DNA of 64,000 nucleotides from Alphaproteobacteria bacterium (GCA_016869975.1 VGCZ01000017.1:39701-103700), one strand, 5' to 3'; positions 54,285-63,925 are shown, counted from the first letter of the stretch. Numbers and translations are program-made. The notes: generated by a model not told the origin, from the sequence alone.

Positions 54285-55151
54285 TCAGCAATCCAGCCGC
54301 GTGGCGCCAAAGCGCCGCGAGGGGGACACCAGCGCGTCCTGCGCCGTCACCAGCCGGAGCTCGCGTTCGCCCGAGGCCAAGGTCGCCTCGAGCACGGCGT
54401 AGATCGCGGCGGCGACCGCCTCCAGCGCGCGCCCGACATCGCGATGTGCGTGCCAATGCGCCAGGAATAGCGCGGCCACAGCGTCGCCCGTGCCATTGGG
54501 CGCGACGGGAAAGGCGAGCTCCGGCGTCGCCACCAGCCACGCGCTGTCGCGTGTGAGCGCCAGCATCTCGATGGTGCCGGCGGGCGCGTCACGGCGGCGC
54601 AGGCTGGTGACCAGCATGATCGAAGGGTTCTGTCCGCCGCCCATCAGCGCGCGCGCCGCCGACAGCGTGTCCTCGAGCGTCGCGACCTTGCGACCGCTCA
54701 GCCATTCGAGCTCGAAATGGTTGGGCGTCAGGATGTCGCTTCGCGCCACGACACGGTCGCGGAAGAACTCGGGGATGCCCGGCCGGACATAGACCTGACG
54801 GTCGATGTCGCCGATCACCGGATCGCAACACCACACGGCGCGCGGATTGGCCGCGCGCACCATCGCCACGGCTTCGAGCACGACCTCGCCCAGAGTAGCG
54901 TCGCCGAGATAGCCGGTGAGCACCGCGTCGCAGGTCGAAAGCGCGCCGCGCTCGGCGATGCCCGCGACGACATCGCGCACCTGGTCGGGTGCGGCGACGC
55001 GACCCTTCCATGCCCCGTAGCCGGTGTGATTGGAGAACTCGACCGTGTTCACGGCCCAAACCTCGTGGCCCAGCCGTTGCAGGGGAAAGGTCGCGGCGCG
55101 GTTGCCGACATAGCCGTACGCGACGTGGGACTGGATCGATAGAACGCGCAT
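54285..55151 (-). CDS. pdxY: Pyridoxal kinase
   Basis: The 288-residue ribokinase-family enzyme has V-L-S-I-Q-S-H-V-A-Y-G-Y-V-G-N, N-T-V-E-F-S-N-H-T-G-Y and the catalytic P-N-G-T-G-D-A. It phosphorylates pyridoxal to PLP in the cytosol. PdxY and PdxK cannot be separated firmly by eye. ATG 55151 begins the homology. The divergent CitE-like gene starts 83 bases away, with TATATATAG between. Confidence 0.92.
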   Translation of the reverse strand: MRVLSIQSHVAYGYVGNRAATFPLQRLGHEVWAVNTVEFSNHTGYGAWKGRVAAPDQVRDVVAGIAERGALSTCDAVLTGYLGDATLGEVVLEAVAMVRAANPRAVWCCDPVIGDIDRQVYVRPGIPEFFRDRVVARSDILTPNHFELEWLSGRKVATLEDTLSAARALMGGGQNPSIMLVTSLRRRDAPAGTIEMLALTRDSAWLVATPELAFPVAPNGTGDAVAALFLAHWHAHRDVGRALEAVAAAIYAVLEATLASGERELRLVTAQDALVSPSRRFGATRLDC

Positions 55152-55233
55152 CACCGTCGGCCGGCGATGGCATTGCCCGGCCCCATCTATATATAGTCCG
55201 CCGCGCCCAGACCGGGGAGAAGATTTAGCAGCG

Positions 55234-56109
55234 ATGATCACGACCGTCCGTCCACGCCGCAGCGTGCTGTACATGCCCGGCGCCAACACAAGAGCGCTGG
55301 AGAAGGCCCGTACCCTGCCGGCCGACGTGCTGATCTTCGATCTTGAGGACGCCGTCGCGCCCGACGCCAAGGAAGCCGCGCGCGCCAATGTCGTGGCCGC
55401 CGCGCGCAGCAAGGCCTATGGCAAGCGCGAGATCATCATCCGCTGCAATGGGCTGGGCACCGAATGGGGCCGCGCCGACGTCGCGGCGATCGCCACCTCG
55501 GGGGCGGACGCCATCCTGGTGCCCAAGCTCGAGAGCGCCGCCGACGTCACCAACATCGTCGCCCTGCTCGATGCCGCCGGCGCGCCGTCGGGCATGGCGG
55601 TGTGGGGCATGATGGAGACGCCGCGCGGCATCCTCAGGGCCGAGGAGATCGCCTCGGCCTCGCCGCGCCTTGCGTGCCTGATCATGGGCACCAACGATCT
55701 GGTCAAGGATCTGCGCGCGCAGCACACGCCCGTCCGGCTGCCGATGGTGGTGCCGCTGGGCTTTGCGCTACTGGCGGCGCGCGCCGCCGGGCTGGCGATC
55801 CTCGACGGTGTCTACAACGACATCCAGGACATCGAGGGCTTCAAGGCCGCGTGCCGGCAGGGGCTGGAATTCGGCTTCGACGGCAAGACGCTGATCCACC
55901 CGACCCAGGTCGAGCCCTGCAACGAGATCTTCGCGCCCAGCGCTGCCGAGCTGGTGATGGCCGAGAAGATCGTCGCCGGCTTCGAGACGGCGCGCGCCGA
56001 GGGCAAGGGTGTGGTCGTGGTCGACGGCCGCATGATCGAGAACCTGCACGTCGAGCAGGCGCAGCGACAACTGGCGCTGGCTGCCGCGATCAAGGAGCTG
56101 GCGGCGTAG
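55234..56109 (+). CDS. CitE-like CoA-ester lyase (HpcH/HpaI family)
   Basis: The 291-residue TIM-barrel lyase has S-V-L-Y-M-P-G-A-N, D-V-L-I-F-D-L-E-D-A-V-A-P and F-D-G-K-T-L-I-H-P-T-Q-V, as in citrate lyase beta and malyl-CoA lyases. Next to a mesaconyl-CoA hydratase-like MaoC gene it may be a (beta-methyl)malyl-CoA lyase/thioesterase of the ethylmalonyl-CoA or a related pathway. GGGGAGAAG lies upstream of ATG 55234. Confidence 0.88.
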   Translation: MITTVRPRRSVLYMPGANTRALEKARTLPADVLIFDLEDAVAPDAKEAARANVVAAARSKAYGKREIIIRCNGLGTEWGRADVAAIATSGADAILVPKLESAADVTNIVALLDAAGAPSGMAVWGMMETPRGILRAEEIASASPRLACLIMGTNDLVKDLRAQHTPVRLPMVVPLGFALLAARAAGLAILDGVYNDIQDIEGFKAACRQGLEFGFDGKTLIHPTQVEPCNEIFAPSAAELVMAEKIVAGFETARAEGKGVVVVDGRMIENLHVEQAQRQLALAAAIKELAA

Positions 56110-56137
56110 AGACCCCGATCGCTTCGTCGAACGCATC

Positions 56138-56200
56138 TGTCATCCCGAGCACATCGAGGGATCCAGGTCGGCCTAGATCCTTCGCTGCGCTCGGGGTTAC
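56138..56200. repeat. Family B inverted repeat
   Basis: An imperfect inverted pair: TGTCATCCCGAGCACATCGA... on the left and ...CCTTCGCTGCGCTCGGGGTT on the right, around a 12-base centre. It lies in the 271-base gap between the CitE-like and MaoC genes. The rest of that gap shows no gene. Confidence 0.75.
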
Positions 56201-56380
56201 AGCGAGACATGCGCCGCGGGAGCGGCGCGGCCCGAACGGCAAAACGTCACGGTGACTCCCGTTGCCGACGTGGCTATAGGCCGAACCCAACGCCGCGTTT
56301 CGACGGCGGGACAGGGAAGCATCGCCTGAGCACCACCCGCGACCGCCCGATAGGGCGAGCGCAGACCCGTGCAGGCGATC

Positions 56381-57445
56381 ATGTCGCGTAACGCTCCGGC
56401 CAAGACCAACCCAGGCAACTATTTCGAGGACTTCACGCTCGGGCAGGAGCTGGCGCACGCCACGCCACGCACCGTGACCGAAGGCGATGTCTCACTCTAT
56501 ACCGCGCTCTACGGCACGCGCTTCGCCGTGCAAAGCGCGGATGCCTTCGCGCAATCGGTCGGCCTGCCGGGCGCGCCGGTCGACGACCTGCTGGTCTTCC
56601 ACATCGTCTTCGGCAAGACCGTCCCCGACATCTCGCTCAACGCCGTGGCCAATCTCGGCTACGCCGAGTGCCGATTCGGCGTGCCGGTCTATCCGGGCGA
56701 CACACTGACGGCGCGCTCCACCGTGATCGGCCTGCGCGAGAACGCCAACCGCGAGAGCGGCGTGGTTTACGTGCGCTCCGAGGGCGTCAACCAGGCGGGC
56801 GAGACCGTGCTCGACTACGTGCGCTGGGTAATGGTGCGCAAGCGCGACAAGCAGGCATCTGTCGTCGCCGCCAGTGTCCCGGAACTCGCGACGTCGGTGG
56901 CGGCCAACGATCTCGTCGTGCCGGAGGCGCTCACGCTGGAGGATTATGACGCGATCCTTGCCGGTTCACCCTATCGCTGGTGCGACTACGAGATCGGCGA
57001 GCGTATCGATCATGTCGACGGCATGACCATCGAGGAGGCCGAGCACATGACGGCGACGCGCCTCTACCAGAACACCGCGAAGGTGCATTTCGACCAGCGC
57101 CTCGCATCAGGCACGCGATTCGGCCGGCGGCTGATCTATGGCGGCCATGTCATCTCGATGGCGCGCGCGCTGTCGTTCAATGGTCTCGCCAACGCCTTCA
57201 AGATCGCCGCCATCAACGCCGGCAGCCACACCAACCCGACCTTGGCCGGTGACACGATCTACGCCTGGTCAGAGGTGGTGGAGAAGGCCGCGCTCGACGG
57301 CCGAGACGATATCGGCGCCCTGCGCCTGCGTACGCGCGCGGTGAAGAACGCCGACGCCGCGTCGTTCCCCGACAAGGGCGCCGATGGCAAGGCCGATCCG
57401 TCGGTGGTGCTCGACCTCGACTACTGGGCGCTGATGCCGCGTTGA
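56381..57445 (+). CDS. MaoC-family dehydratase, mesaconyl-CoA hydratase-like
   Basis: This 354-residue double hot-dog protein has Y-F-E-D-F-T-L-G-Q-E-L-A-H, Y-P-G-D-T-L-T-A and a second half with G-R-R-L-I-Y-G-G-H-V. Its length and order fit mesaconyl-CoA hydratase, which hydrates mesaconyl-CoA to beta-methylmalyl-CoA. With the CitE-like lyase 270 bases upstream this would be two consecutive steps, giving glyoxylate and propionyl-CoA. ATG 56381 is chosen; GTG 56369 is possible. Confidence 0.86.
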   Translation: MSRNAPAKTNPGNYFEDFTLGQELAHATPRTVTEGDVSLYTALYGTRFAVQSADAFAQSVGLPGAPVDDLLVFHIVFGKTVPDISLNAVANLGYAECRFGVPVYPGDTLTARSTVIGLRENANRESGVVYVRSEGVNQAGETVLDYVRWVMVRKRDKQASVVAASVPELATSVAANDLVVPEALTLEDYDAILAGSPYRWCDYEIGERIDHVDGMTIEEAEHMTATRLYQNTAKVHFDQRLASGTRFGRRLIYGGHVISMARALSFNGLANAFKIAAINAGSHTNPTLAGDTIYAWSEVVEKAALDGRDDIGALRLRTRAVKNADAASFPDKGADGKADPSVVLDLDYWALMPR

Positions 57446-57465
57446 TTGGGTAGTCGAGCCCCTTC

Positions 57466-57532
57466 TGTCATCCCGAACGCAGCGAGGGATCTTTCGTCGC
57501 TGTAGAGATCCCTCGCTGCGCTCGGGATGACA
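57466..57532. repeat. Family B inverted repeat, long hairpin
   Basis: Two 26-base arms (57466-57491 and 57507-57532) are inverted copies with one mismatch. The core is GCGAGGGATC / GATCCCTCGC. It lies between the convergent MaoC and LysR genes and could act as a bidirectional terminator. Confidence 0.88.
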
Positions 57533-57553
57533 ACTCCGGCTGAAGGTACGCCG

Positions 57554-58453
57554 TTAGGCGGCCTGAACCTTCAGCCACGCCACGAAGTCGCGCACGGCGG
57601 GGCGGCGCATGTGGGTCGGCGGCGCGACCGCCCAGTAGCTCCACTCCGCTTGCCATTCGCGCTCCAGCACGCGCACCAGGCGGCCGCGCGCGAGGTGCTC
57701 GTGCACCATCGGGCCGCGGCCCAGCGCGACGCCTTGGCCATCGATGGCCGCCGCCAGAATCACCATCGAGTCGTTGAAGAACAGGCCCGATGACGCGGCG
57801 CCGGCCGGCATGCCCTCGCGCGCGAACCACGCCGGCCAGCTCATCCAAGGTTGGCGCGGATGGGCATCGGTGTCGTGCAGCAGGGTATGACGCCGCAGAT
57901 CGCCGAAGCGGCGCAGCGGGCGTTGCCCGTAGGCCAGGGTCGGGCTGCACACCGGGAAGACCGTCTCGCCCATCAGGCGCTCCGCCACCAGATCGCGGAA
58001 CGGGCCCGCCGCGAAGCGGATCGCCAGGTCGACGTCCTCGCGGGCAAAGTCGACCAGCAGCCGCTCGGCGCGCACATGCAGCTCGATGCCGGGCAGGTCA
58101 ACGCGCAACGCGGGCAGGCGCGGCACCAGCCAGGCCGCGGCGACCGACGGCAGCAGGCTCACCACTACCCGCGTGCGCTTGCGTCGCTCGCCCAGCGACT
58201 CACCGACGGCGGCGAGGCGATCGAAGGCGTCGGTGAGGCCGGGCAGGAGGGCGGCGCCCTCGCTGGTCAAGGTCACGCCCTGGGCGCGGCGGTGGAACAG
58301 CTTCACATCGAGCCGCGCCTCCAGCAGGCGCACCTGCTCGCTCACCGCCGAGGGCGTGACCGACAGTTCCTCGGCCGCCTTGGCGATGGCGCCGTGGCGG
58401 GCGGCGGCCTCGAAGGCGCGCAGGGCGTTGAGCGGCGGCAGGCGGCGCGGCAT
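57554..58453 (-). CDS. LysR-family regulator, GcvA-like
   Basis: The 299-residue regulator has L-N-A-L-R-A-F-E-A-A-A-R-H-G-A-I-A-K-A-A, V-T-P-S-A-V-S-E-Q-V-R and a GcvA-type effector domain with V-P-R-L-P-A-L. It is divergent from the GST gene 96 bases away, its likely target. ATG 58453 starts the homology; a longer frame to 59332 is antisense to the GST gene. Confidence 0.91.
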   Translation of the reverse strand: MPRRLPPLNALRAFEAAARHGAIAKAAEELSVTPSAVSEQVRLLEARLDVKLFHRRAQGVTLTSEGAALLPGLTDAFDRLAAVGESLGERRKRTRVVVSLLPSVAAAWLVPRLPALRVDLPGIELHVRAERLLVDFAREDVDLAIRFAAGPFRDLVAERLMGETVFPVCSPTLAYGQRPLRRFGDLRRHTLLHDTDAHPRQPWMSWPAWFAREGMPAGAASSGLFFNDSMVILAAAIDGQGVALGRGPMVHEHLARGRLVRVLEREWQAEWSYWAVAPPTHMRRPAVRDFVAWLKVQAA

Positions 58454-58549
58454 GGCGGGAGCATAGGAAATTCCTGCTCTCGGCGACAGGGCTTCCCGTT
58501 TGCGGCTTTGCGGTGTGGGCGCGAGAGTGCACAGCGACAGGAGATTCCG

Positions 58550-59149
58550 ATGCTGACGCTCTACGACTATCTCGACTCCGGCAACGGCTACAAGGTGCGG
58601 CTGCTGCTGGCCCAGCTCGGTACACCCTACAGGCTGGTCGAACTCGACATCATGCAGGGCGCCACGCGCACGCCGGAATTCCTGGCCAAGAACCCCAACG
58701 GGCGCGTCCCGACCCTGGAGCTGGAGGACGGCACCTTCCTCGCCGAGTCCAACGCCATCATCTGGTACCTCGCCGAGGGCTCGACATTCGTGCCGGCCGA
58801 TCGCCTCGGCCGCGCCAGGGCGCTGCACTGGATGTTCTTCGAGCAGTACAGCCACGAGCCCTATGTCGCGACACCGCGCTTCATCCTGCGCCACCTCGGC
58901 GCCGACCATCCTCGCCGGGCAGAGCTGCCGGCGCGCCAGGCGCAGGGCAGGGCGGCGCTGGGGGTGATGGAGGGCCACCTGGCCGGGCACGACTTTCTCG
59001 CCGGCGGCTACTCGATCGCCGACATCGCGCTCTACGCCTACACGCACCGCGCCGACGAGGCCGGCATCGACCTCGCCCCGTTCCCGGCGGTGCGCACCTG
59101 GCTCGCCCGGGTCGCGGCCCAGCCCGGCCACGTGCCGATGCTGACCTGA
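58550..59149 (+). CDS. Glutathione S-transferase
   Basis: This 199-residue GST has the N-terminal L-D-S-G-N-G-Y-K-V-R-L-L-L, N-P-N-G-R-V-P-T-L and E-S-N-A-I-I-W-Y-L, then an alpha-helical domain with Y-S-I-A-D-I-A-L-Y-A-Y. It conjugates glutathione to electrophiles or isomerises. ACAGGAGA lies 8 bases upstream of ATG 58550. Confidence 0.93.
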   Translation: MLTLYDYLDSGNGYKVRLLLAQLGTPYRLVELDIMQGATRTPEFLAKNPNGRVPTLELEDGTFLAESNAIIWYLAEGSTFVPADRLGRARALHWMFFEQYSHEPYVATPRFILRHLGADHPRRAELPARQAQGRAALGVMEGHLAGHDFLAGGYSIADIALYAYTHRADEAGIDLAPFPAVRTWLARVAAQPGHVPMLT

Positions 59150-59255
59150 GGTCCGAAGACGGAAAAGCCCGTCTCCCAGCGACTTCTGGCCTCCGTTCGA
59201 CGCTGCTAGGGGCGGAAAACGGCGCGTTTTCGAGAGTGGGCGTATTCCGGTCGGC

Positions 59256-60194
59256 ATGCCCGACCGACCGGCCCCTCTCTCGCCCCGCCACGAACGCTTC
59301 GTCCTGGAGTTCCTCAAGGACGGCAACGCCACCCAGGCTTATATCCGCGCCGGCTACTCGCCGCGCGGCGCCCAGCCCAGTGCGTCGCGGCTGCTGCGCC
59401 AACCCCATATCGAAGCTGCCGTCGTCACCGGTCAGCGGCGCGTCGCGCAGGCGCTGGAGGTGGGCGTCGAGCGCGTGGGGCGGGAGTATGCGCGGATCGC
59501 CTTCGCCAATATCGACGACTATATCCAGGTCGAGGCGGATGGCCGCCCGCGTATCGACCTGGAAAAAGCCAGCAGGGCGCAGCGCGCTGGCATCGTTGAG
59601 CTCAAGATCGCCAACCATAGCAAACCAGAGCAAACGGTGACCCTGAGGCTGGGCAAGCTGCGGGCGCTGGACGCGCTGACGCGCCGGATCGCGCTGTTCG
59701 GCAAACAACCCGAGCCGGCGCCGCCATCGGCGGATCGCGCGCGCTATGAGGCGGTGATCGCCAAGCTCCGGGAGGATTTGGCGGACAGGATGAACCGGCT
59801 GGAGCAGGCCGAGGCTGAGCGCGACGCGGCGCTGGCGGCGCTCGCCTCCGGCCGGGATGTCTCTCCTTCTCCCTCGGGGCCGTCCGCGGCCCCTGACCTT
59901 CGCGGGGAGAAGGAAAACCCACCGCCCGATCTGCCGCAGCCACCGCCGCGTGTCGCCGGTCCCGCGCCGGGGAAGACCCTATGGAACACCGCGCGCCAGC
60001 CGCGATTAGGCCCCGCGTGGCATGACACCATGCCGGACGCACATGCTGGATCCATGGCAAACCATAGCATCGTCGACGATCGGCCTGTTCGAGGGCCGCC
60101 AAGCAGCCCGAGTTCGTCCACGCAACGGACCCTTGCGTTGACTTGCGAGAGCCAAGGCGTACATTGCGCCGCGTCGGTCCGGAGCCCACGCTGA
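59256..60194 (+). CDS. Orphan terminase small-subunit-like protein with repeat-derived tail
   Basis: The N-terminal half (residues 1-130) resembles Terminase_2: L-S-P-R-H-E-R-F-V-L-E-F, G-N-A-T-Q-A-Y-I-R-A-G-Y-S and A-S-R-L-L-R-Q-P-H-I. It binds DNA in phages; no other phage gene is near. A coiled stretch follows. From about residue 204 the frame passes a family A repeat, then a tail of about 90 low-complexity residues that runs over the sdhC promoter candidate. The tail may be read-through of noncoding DNA after the repeat removed the old stop. Confidence 0.7.
   Translation: MPDRPAPLSPRHERFVLEFLKDGNATQAYIRAGYSPRGAQPSASRLLRQPHIEAAVVTGQRRVAQALEVGVERVGREYARIAFANIDDYIQVEADGRPRIDLEKASRAQRAGIVELKIANHSKPEQTVTLRLGKLRALDALTRRIALFGKQPEPAPPSADRARYEAVIAKLREDLADRMNRLEQAEAERDAALAALASGRDVSPSPSGPSAAPDLRGEKENPPPDLPQPPPRVAGPAPGKTLWNTARQPRLGPAWHDTMPDAHAGSMANHSIVDDRPVRGPPSSPSSSTQRTLALTCESQGVHCAASVRSPR
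59865..59913. repeat. Family A palindrome with nested insertion, inside the terminase-like gene
   Basis: The outer arms CCTTCTCCC and GGGGAGAAGG enclose a second palindrome, GGGGCCG-TCC-GCGGCCCC. It is translated as S-P-S-G-P-S-A-A-P-D-L-R-G-E-K. Confidence 0.75.
60138..60165 (+). promoter_or_regulatory. Sigma70-type promoter candidate for sdhCDAB
   Basis: TTGACT (60138-60143), a 16-base spacer and TACATT (60160-60165) lie about 75 bases before the sdhC ATG. The site falls inside the 3' end of the terminase-like frame. Confidence 0.5.
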
Positions 60195-60240
60195 ATCGTA
60201 TGATCCGCGCGGCCCGGCACATTGAGTTCTCGAGGACGGC

Positions 60241-60636
60241 ATGAGTTCAGCCAACCGGTCGGCGAGACCACTCTCGCCGCATCTTCAGGTCTACAAGCCG
60301 CAGCTGACATCAGTCCTGTCGATCACGCATCGCGCCACCGGCATCGCCCTCAGCGTGGGCATTCTCTACCTGGTGGCCTGGCTGTGCGCCGCGTCCTCGT
60401 CGGCCGACACCTACGCGATCTTCGCCTGGTTCAACGGCTCGGTGGTCGGCCGCATCATGCTGTTTGGCTGGACCTTTTGCCTGTTCTTCCACCTCTACAA
60501 CGGCATCCGGCACCTGTTCTGGGACGCGGGCTACGGCTTCGAGCTGAAGGCCGCCTACAACTCGGGCTGGGCCGTGGTCGGCGCGACGGCGGTGTCGACC
60601 GTCGGCGCCTGGTTGCTGGCCTACGCGGTGAGGTGA
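60241..60636 (+). CDS. sdhC: Succinate dehydrogenase cytochrome b556 subunit
   Basis: The 131-residue membrane anchor has R-P-L-S-P-H-L-Q-V-Y and S-I-T-H-R-A-T-G, three membrane segments, and the heme-ligand region F-F-H-L-Y-N-G-I-R-H. With SdhD it holds heme b and the quinone site of complex II. Five bases separate it from sdhD. Confidence 0.96.
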   Translation: MSSANRSARPLSPHLQVYKPQLTSVLSITHRATGIALSVGILYLVAWLCAASSSADTYAIFAWFNGSVVGRIMLFGWTFCLFFHLYNGIRHLFWDAGYGFELKAAYNSGWAVVGATAVSTVGAWLLAYAVR

Positions 60637-60640
60637 GCCG

Positions 60641-61024
60641 ATGACCGATCTCCGCTCCCCCGTCGCGCGTGTGCGCGGCCTCGGTTCCGCCAAGTCGGGC
60701 ACGCATCATTGGTGGCACCAGCGCGTTTCTGCCGTCGCCCTGATCCTTTTGGTCACCTGGTTCGTAGTATCGCTGATCCTCAACGCGCCGGCTGGCCAGG
60801 CAAATGTGCGCGCCTGGGTGTCCTCTCCGGTCACCATGGTCATGCTGATCATGACCATCCCGTTCGGGCTGTGGCACGCGGCGCTCGGCATGCAGGTCGT
60901 GATCGAGGACTATGTCCACAGCGAGGGCATGAAGATCGGCCTGATCCTGCTCATCAAGTGCCTGGCGGTGCTGGCGGCGGTATCGGCCGTCGTCGCGATG
61001 CTCCGCATGGCGTTCGGAGGTTAG
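60641..61024 (+). CDS. sdhD: Succinate dehydrogenase membrane anchor subunit
   Basis: This 127-residue protein has three membrane segments, the N-terminal [14 protein letters not shown] and the heme-side [15 protein letters not shown]. It pairs with SdhC. sdhA begins 4 bases after the stop, with GGAGG at the end of sdhD as its ribosome site. Confidence 0.96.
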   Translation: MTDLRSPVARVRGLGSAKSGTHHWWHQRVSAVALILLVTWFVVSLILNAPAGQANVRAWVSSPVTMVMLIMTIPFGLWHAALGMQVVIEDYVHSEGMKIGLILLIKCLAVLAAVSAVVAMLRMAFGG

Positions 61025-61028
61025 TGAA

Positions 61029-62870
61029 ATGCCCCTCGACGAGGCCAACAAGACCGGCGGTGTGCCCGGCGCCGTCAATATCGGTGGCCGCGCCTACAAG
61101 GTCGTCGATCACTTCTACGACGTGGTCGTGGTCGGCGCCGGCGGCGCGGGTCTGCGCGCGACGTTCGGCATGGCGCACAAGGGCTACAAGACCGCCTGCA
61201 TCACCAAAGTGTTTCCGACCCGCAGCCACACCGTGGCGGCGCAGGGCGGCATCTCGGCGGCGCTGGGCAACATGGGCCCGGACGACTGGCGCTGGCACAT
61301 GTACGACACGGTAAAGGGCTCCGACTGGCTCGGCGACCAGGACGCGATCGAATACATGTGCCGCGACGGCATCCCGGCCATCATCGAGCTCGAGCATTTC
61401 GGCGTGCCGTTCTCGCGCACGCCCGAGGGCAAGATCTACCAGCGGCCGTTCGGCGGCATGACGACGGAGTACGGCAAGGGCATCGCCCAGCGCACCTGCG
61501 CCGCCGCCGATCGCACCGGTCACGCCATCCTGCACACGCTCTACCAGCAGTCGCTGCGCTATCACGCCGAATTCTTCATCGAGTATTTCGCGCTCGATCT
61601 GATCATGGACGACGGTGTGTGTCGCGGCGTCATGGCGTGGAACCTGGACGACGGCACCATCCATCGCTTTCGCGCCCACAAGGTGGTGCTGGCGACCGGC
61701 GGCTATGGCCGCGTCTACGCGACGGCGACCTCGGCCCATACCTGTACGGGTGACGGTGGCGCGATGGTGTTGCGCGCCGGCCTGCCGCTGCAGGATCTCG
61801 AGTTCATCCAGTTCCACCCTACCGGCGTCTATGGCGCGGGCTGCCTGATCACCGAGGGCGTGCGCGGCGAGGGCGGCTACGTCACCAACGCCAACGGCGA
61901 GCGCTTCATGGAGCGCTACGCGCCGTCGGCCAAGGATCTGGCATCGCGCGACGTCGTCTCGCGCTCCATGACGATCGAAATCCGCGAGGGCAGGGGCTGC
62001 GGTCCGAAGGGCGAGTACATCGAGCTGCACGTCGAGCATCTCGATCCGAAGGTCATCCACGAGCGTCTGCCGGGCATCGCCGAGACCGCGCGCATCTTCG
62101 CCGGCGTCGACGTCACCAAGCAGCCGATCCCGATCCTGCCGACCTGCCACTACAACATGGGCGGCATCCCGGCGAATTATCACTGCGAAGTCATGACGGT
62201 GAAGAACGGCGATCCGAACACGCCGGTGCACGGCCTGATGGCGCTGGGCGAGGCGGCCTCGATCGGCGTGCACGGCGCCAACCGCCTGGGCTCGAATTCG
62301 CTGCTCGAACTGGTGGTGTTCGGCCGTTCCGCCGCCGACCGCGTCGCCGCGCAGATGACGCCTGGCCAGGCGCACAAGGACCTGCCGCGCGCCGGCGAGG
62401 CGGCGATCGCGCGCCTCGATCGCGCGCGTCACGCCAATGGCGGCTCGCCGACGGCGGAGCTGCGCGCCAACATGCAGCGCACCATGCAGAACGATTGCGC
62501 GGTGTTCCGCACCTCCAAGAGCCTGGCCGAGGGCTGCGCCAACATGGACAAGGTGTTCGCCGGCAAGGGCGACATCCGGGTCAAGGACCGCTCGATGATC
62601 TGGAACTCCGACCTGATGGAGACCCTGGAGTTCGAGAACCTGATCATCCAGGCGCAGGCCACGATCTACTCGGCCGAGAACCGCAAGGAGAGCCGCGGTG
62701 CCCATGCGCACGAGGATTTCCCCGAGCGCGACGACAAGAATTGGCTGAAGCACACGGTGGTCTGGGTCGACGATGCGACGGGCAAGACCCGGATCGACTA
62801 CCGGCCGGTCAATCTCCAGCCGATGAGCAACGACGTGCAATCCTTCCCGCCCAAGGCGCGAGTCTACTGA
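61029..62870 (+). CDS. sdhA: Succinate dehydrogenase flavoprotein subunit
   Basis: The 613-residue subunit carries covalent FAD. It has [11 protein letters not shown], the flavin-linking [21 protein letters not shown] and the catalytic-domain [14 protein letters not shown]. It oxidises succinate to fumarate. Its TGA shares an A with the sdhB ATG. Confidence 0.98.
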   Translation: MPLDEANKTGGVPGAVNIGGRAYKVVDHFYDVVVVGAGGAGLRATFGMAHKGYKTACITKVFPTRSHTVAAQGGISAALGNMGPDDWRWHMYDTVKGSDWLGDQDAIEYMCRDGIPAIIELEHFGVPFSRTPEGKIYQRPFGGMTTEYGKGIAQRTCAAADRTGHAILHTLYQQSLRYHAEFFIEYFALDLIMDDGVCRGVMAWNLDDGTIHRFRAHKVVLATGGYGRVYATATSAHTCTGDGGAMVLRAGLPLQDLEFIQFHPTGVYGAGCLITEGVRGEGGYVTNANGERFMERYAPSAKDLASRDVVSRSMTIEIREGRGCGPKGEYIELHVEHLDPKVIHERLPGIAETARIFAGVDVTKQPIPILPTCHYNMGGIPANYHCEVMTVKNGDPNTPVHGLMALGEAASIGVHGANRLGSNSLLELVVFGRSAADRVAAQMTPGQAHKDLPRAGEAAIARLDRARHANGGSPTAELRANMQRTMQNDCAVFRTSKSLAEGCANMDKVFAGKGDIRVKDRSMIWNSDLMETLEFENLIIQAQATIYSAENRKESRGAHAHEDFPERDDKNWLKHTVVWVDDATGKTRIDYRPVNLQPMSNDVQSFPPKARVY

Positions 62871-63646
62871 TGGCCGAGTTTACCCTGCCCGCCAATTCCA
62901 AGATCGGCGTTGGCGACACTTACAAGGCCGAAGGCGCCACCAACATCAAGACCTTCAAGGTCTATCGCTGGACACCCGACGACGGCAAGAATCCGCGCAT
63001 CGACACCTACGAGGTCGATATGGATTCGTGCGGGCCGATGATCCTGGACGCGCTGATCAAGATCAAGAACGAGACCGACAGCTCGCTCACCTTCCGCCGC
63101 TCCTGCCGCGAGGGCGTGTGCGGCTCGTGCGCGATGAACATCGACGGCACCAACACGCTGGCCTGCACCAAGTACATCGCCGACGTGCCGGGAGACATTA
63201 AGATCTACCCGCTGCCGCACATGCCGGTGGTCAAGGATCTGGTGCCCGACCTGAACGTCGCCTACGCCCAGCTCGCCTCGATCGAGCCGTGGCTGAAGAA
63301 CGAGTCGCCGGCGCCGGAGCGCGAGCGGCTGCAGTCGCCGGAGGAGCGCGCCAAGCTCGACGGCTTGTGGGAGTGCATCCTGTGCTTCTCCTGCACCACG
63401 AGCTGCCCGAGCTACTGGTGGAACGGCGAGCGCTATCTCGGGCCGGCGGTGCTACTGCAGGCCTATCGCTGGATCGTGGATTCGCGCGACGAGGCGACGG
63501 GCGAGCGGCTCGACCAGCTCGAAGATCCCTTCCGCCTCTATCGCTGCCACACCATCATGAACTGCACCAAGACCTGTCCGAAGAGCTTGAACCCGGCGAA
63601 GGCGATCGCCGAGATCAAGAAGATGATGGTCGAGCGGGCGGTGTGA
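62870..63646 (+). CDS. sdhB: Succinate dehydrogenase iron-sulfur subunit
   Basis: This 258-residue subunit has the three cluster sites: C-R-E-G-V-C-G-S-C (2Fe-2S), [12 protein letters not shown] (4Fe-4S) and [12 protein letters not shown] (3Fe-4S). It carries electrons from SdhA to the quinone site. It closes the sdhCDAB operon. Confidence 0.98.
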   Translation: MAEFTLPANSKIGVGDTYKAEGATNIKTFKVYRWTPDDGKNPRIDTYEVDMDSCGPMILDALIKIKNETDSSLTFRRSCREGVCGSCAMNIDGTNTLACTKYIADVPGDIKIYPLPHMPVVKDLVPDLNVAYAQLASIEPWLKNESPAPERERLQSPEERAKLDGLWECILCFSCTTSCPSYWWNGERYLGPAVLLQAYRWIVDSRDEATGERLDQLEDPFRLYRCHTIMNCTKTCPKSLNPAKAIAEIKKMMVERAV

Positions 63647-63682
63647 TCTCAGTCCCCCGATCGATCCGGGGAAGGCGCCGCG

Positions 63683-63925
63683 TCAGCGGCCAGCGCACTT
63701 GGCGCGGCACTGATTGACCAGCCGCTCGATGCGAGCGCGCTGCGACTCGGGATAGTAGTCCCACTCATCCTTGACGCAGTCCTTCACCCGGTAGGTGACT
63801 TCGCCGATCACCGAGATGAAGCGCTGCGGCTCGGGCGCGCAGGTGTTGTCGGTCGCCGGTACGACGTAGGTCTGCGCCACAGACTTCCTCACCGCCCAGC
63901 GCGCCAACCAGCGCGCGACCAACAT
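63683..63925 (-). CDS. Small cysteine-containing protein, unknown
   Basis: An 80-residue frame with strong GC3 bias ends at TGA 63683. The C-terminal 55 residues look real (I-G-E-V-T-Y-R-V-K-D-C-V-K-D-E-W-D-Y-Y-P and a late C-R-A-K-C). The N-terminus is uncertain: ATG 63925, or GTG 63880, which would give 65 residues and avoid the overlap with the plus-strand frame at the window edge. I recognise no family. Confidence 0.45.
   Translation of the reverse strand: MLVARWLARWAVRKSVAQTYVVPATDNTCAPEPQRFISVIGEVTYRVKDCVKDEWDYYPESQRARIERLVNQCRAKCAGR

Noticed and set aside
59256..60194. Prophage
   Set aside because: Only one terminase-like gene; flanks are GST and sdhC with no phage structural, lysis or integrase gene.
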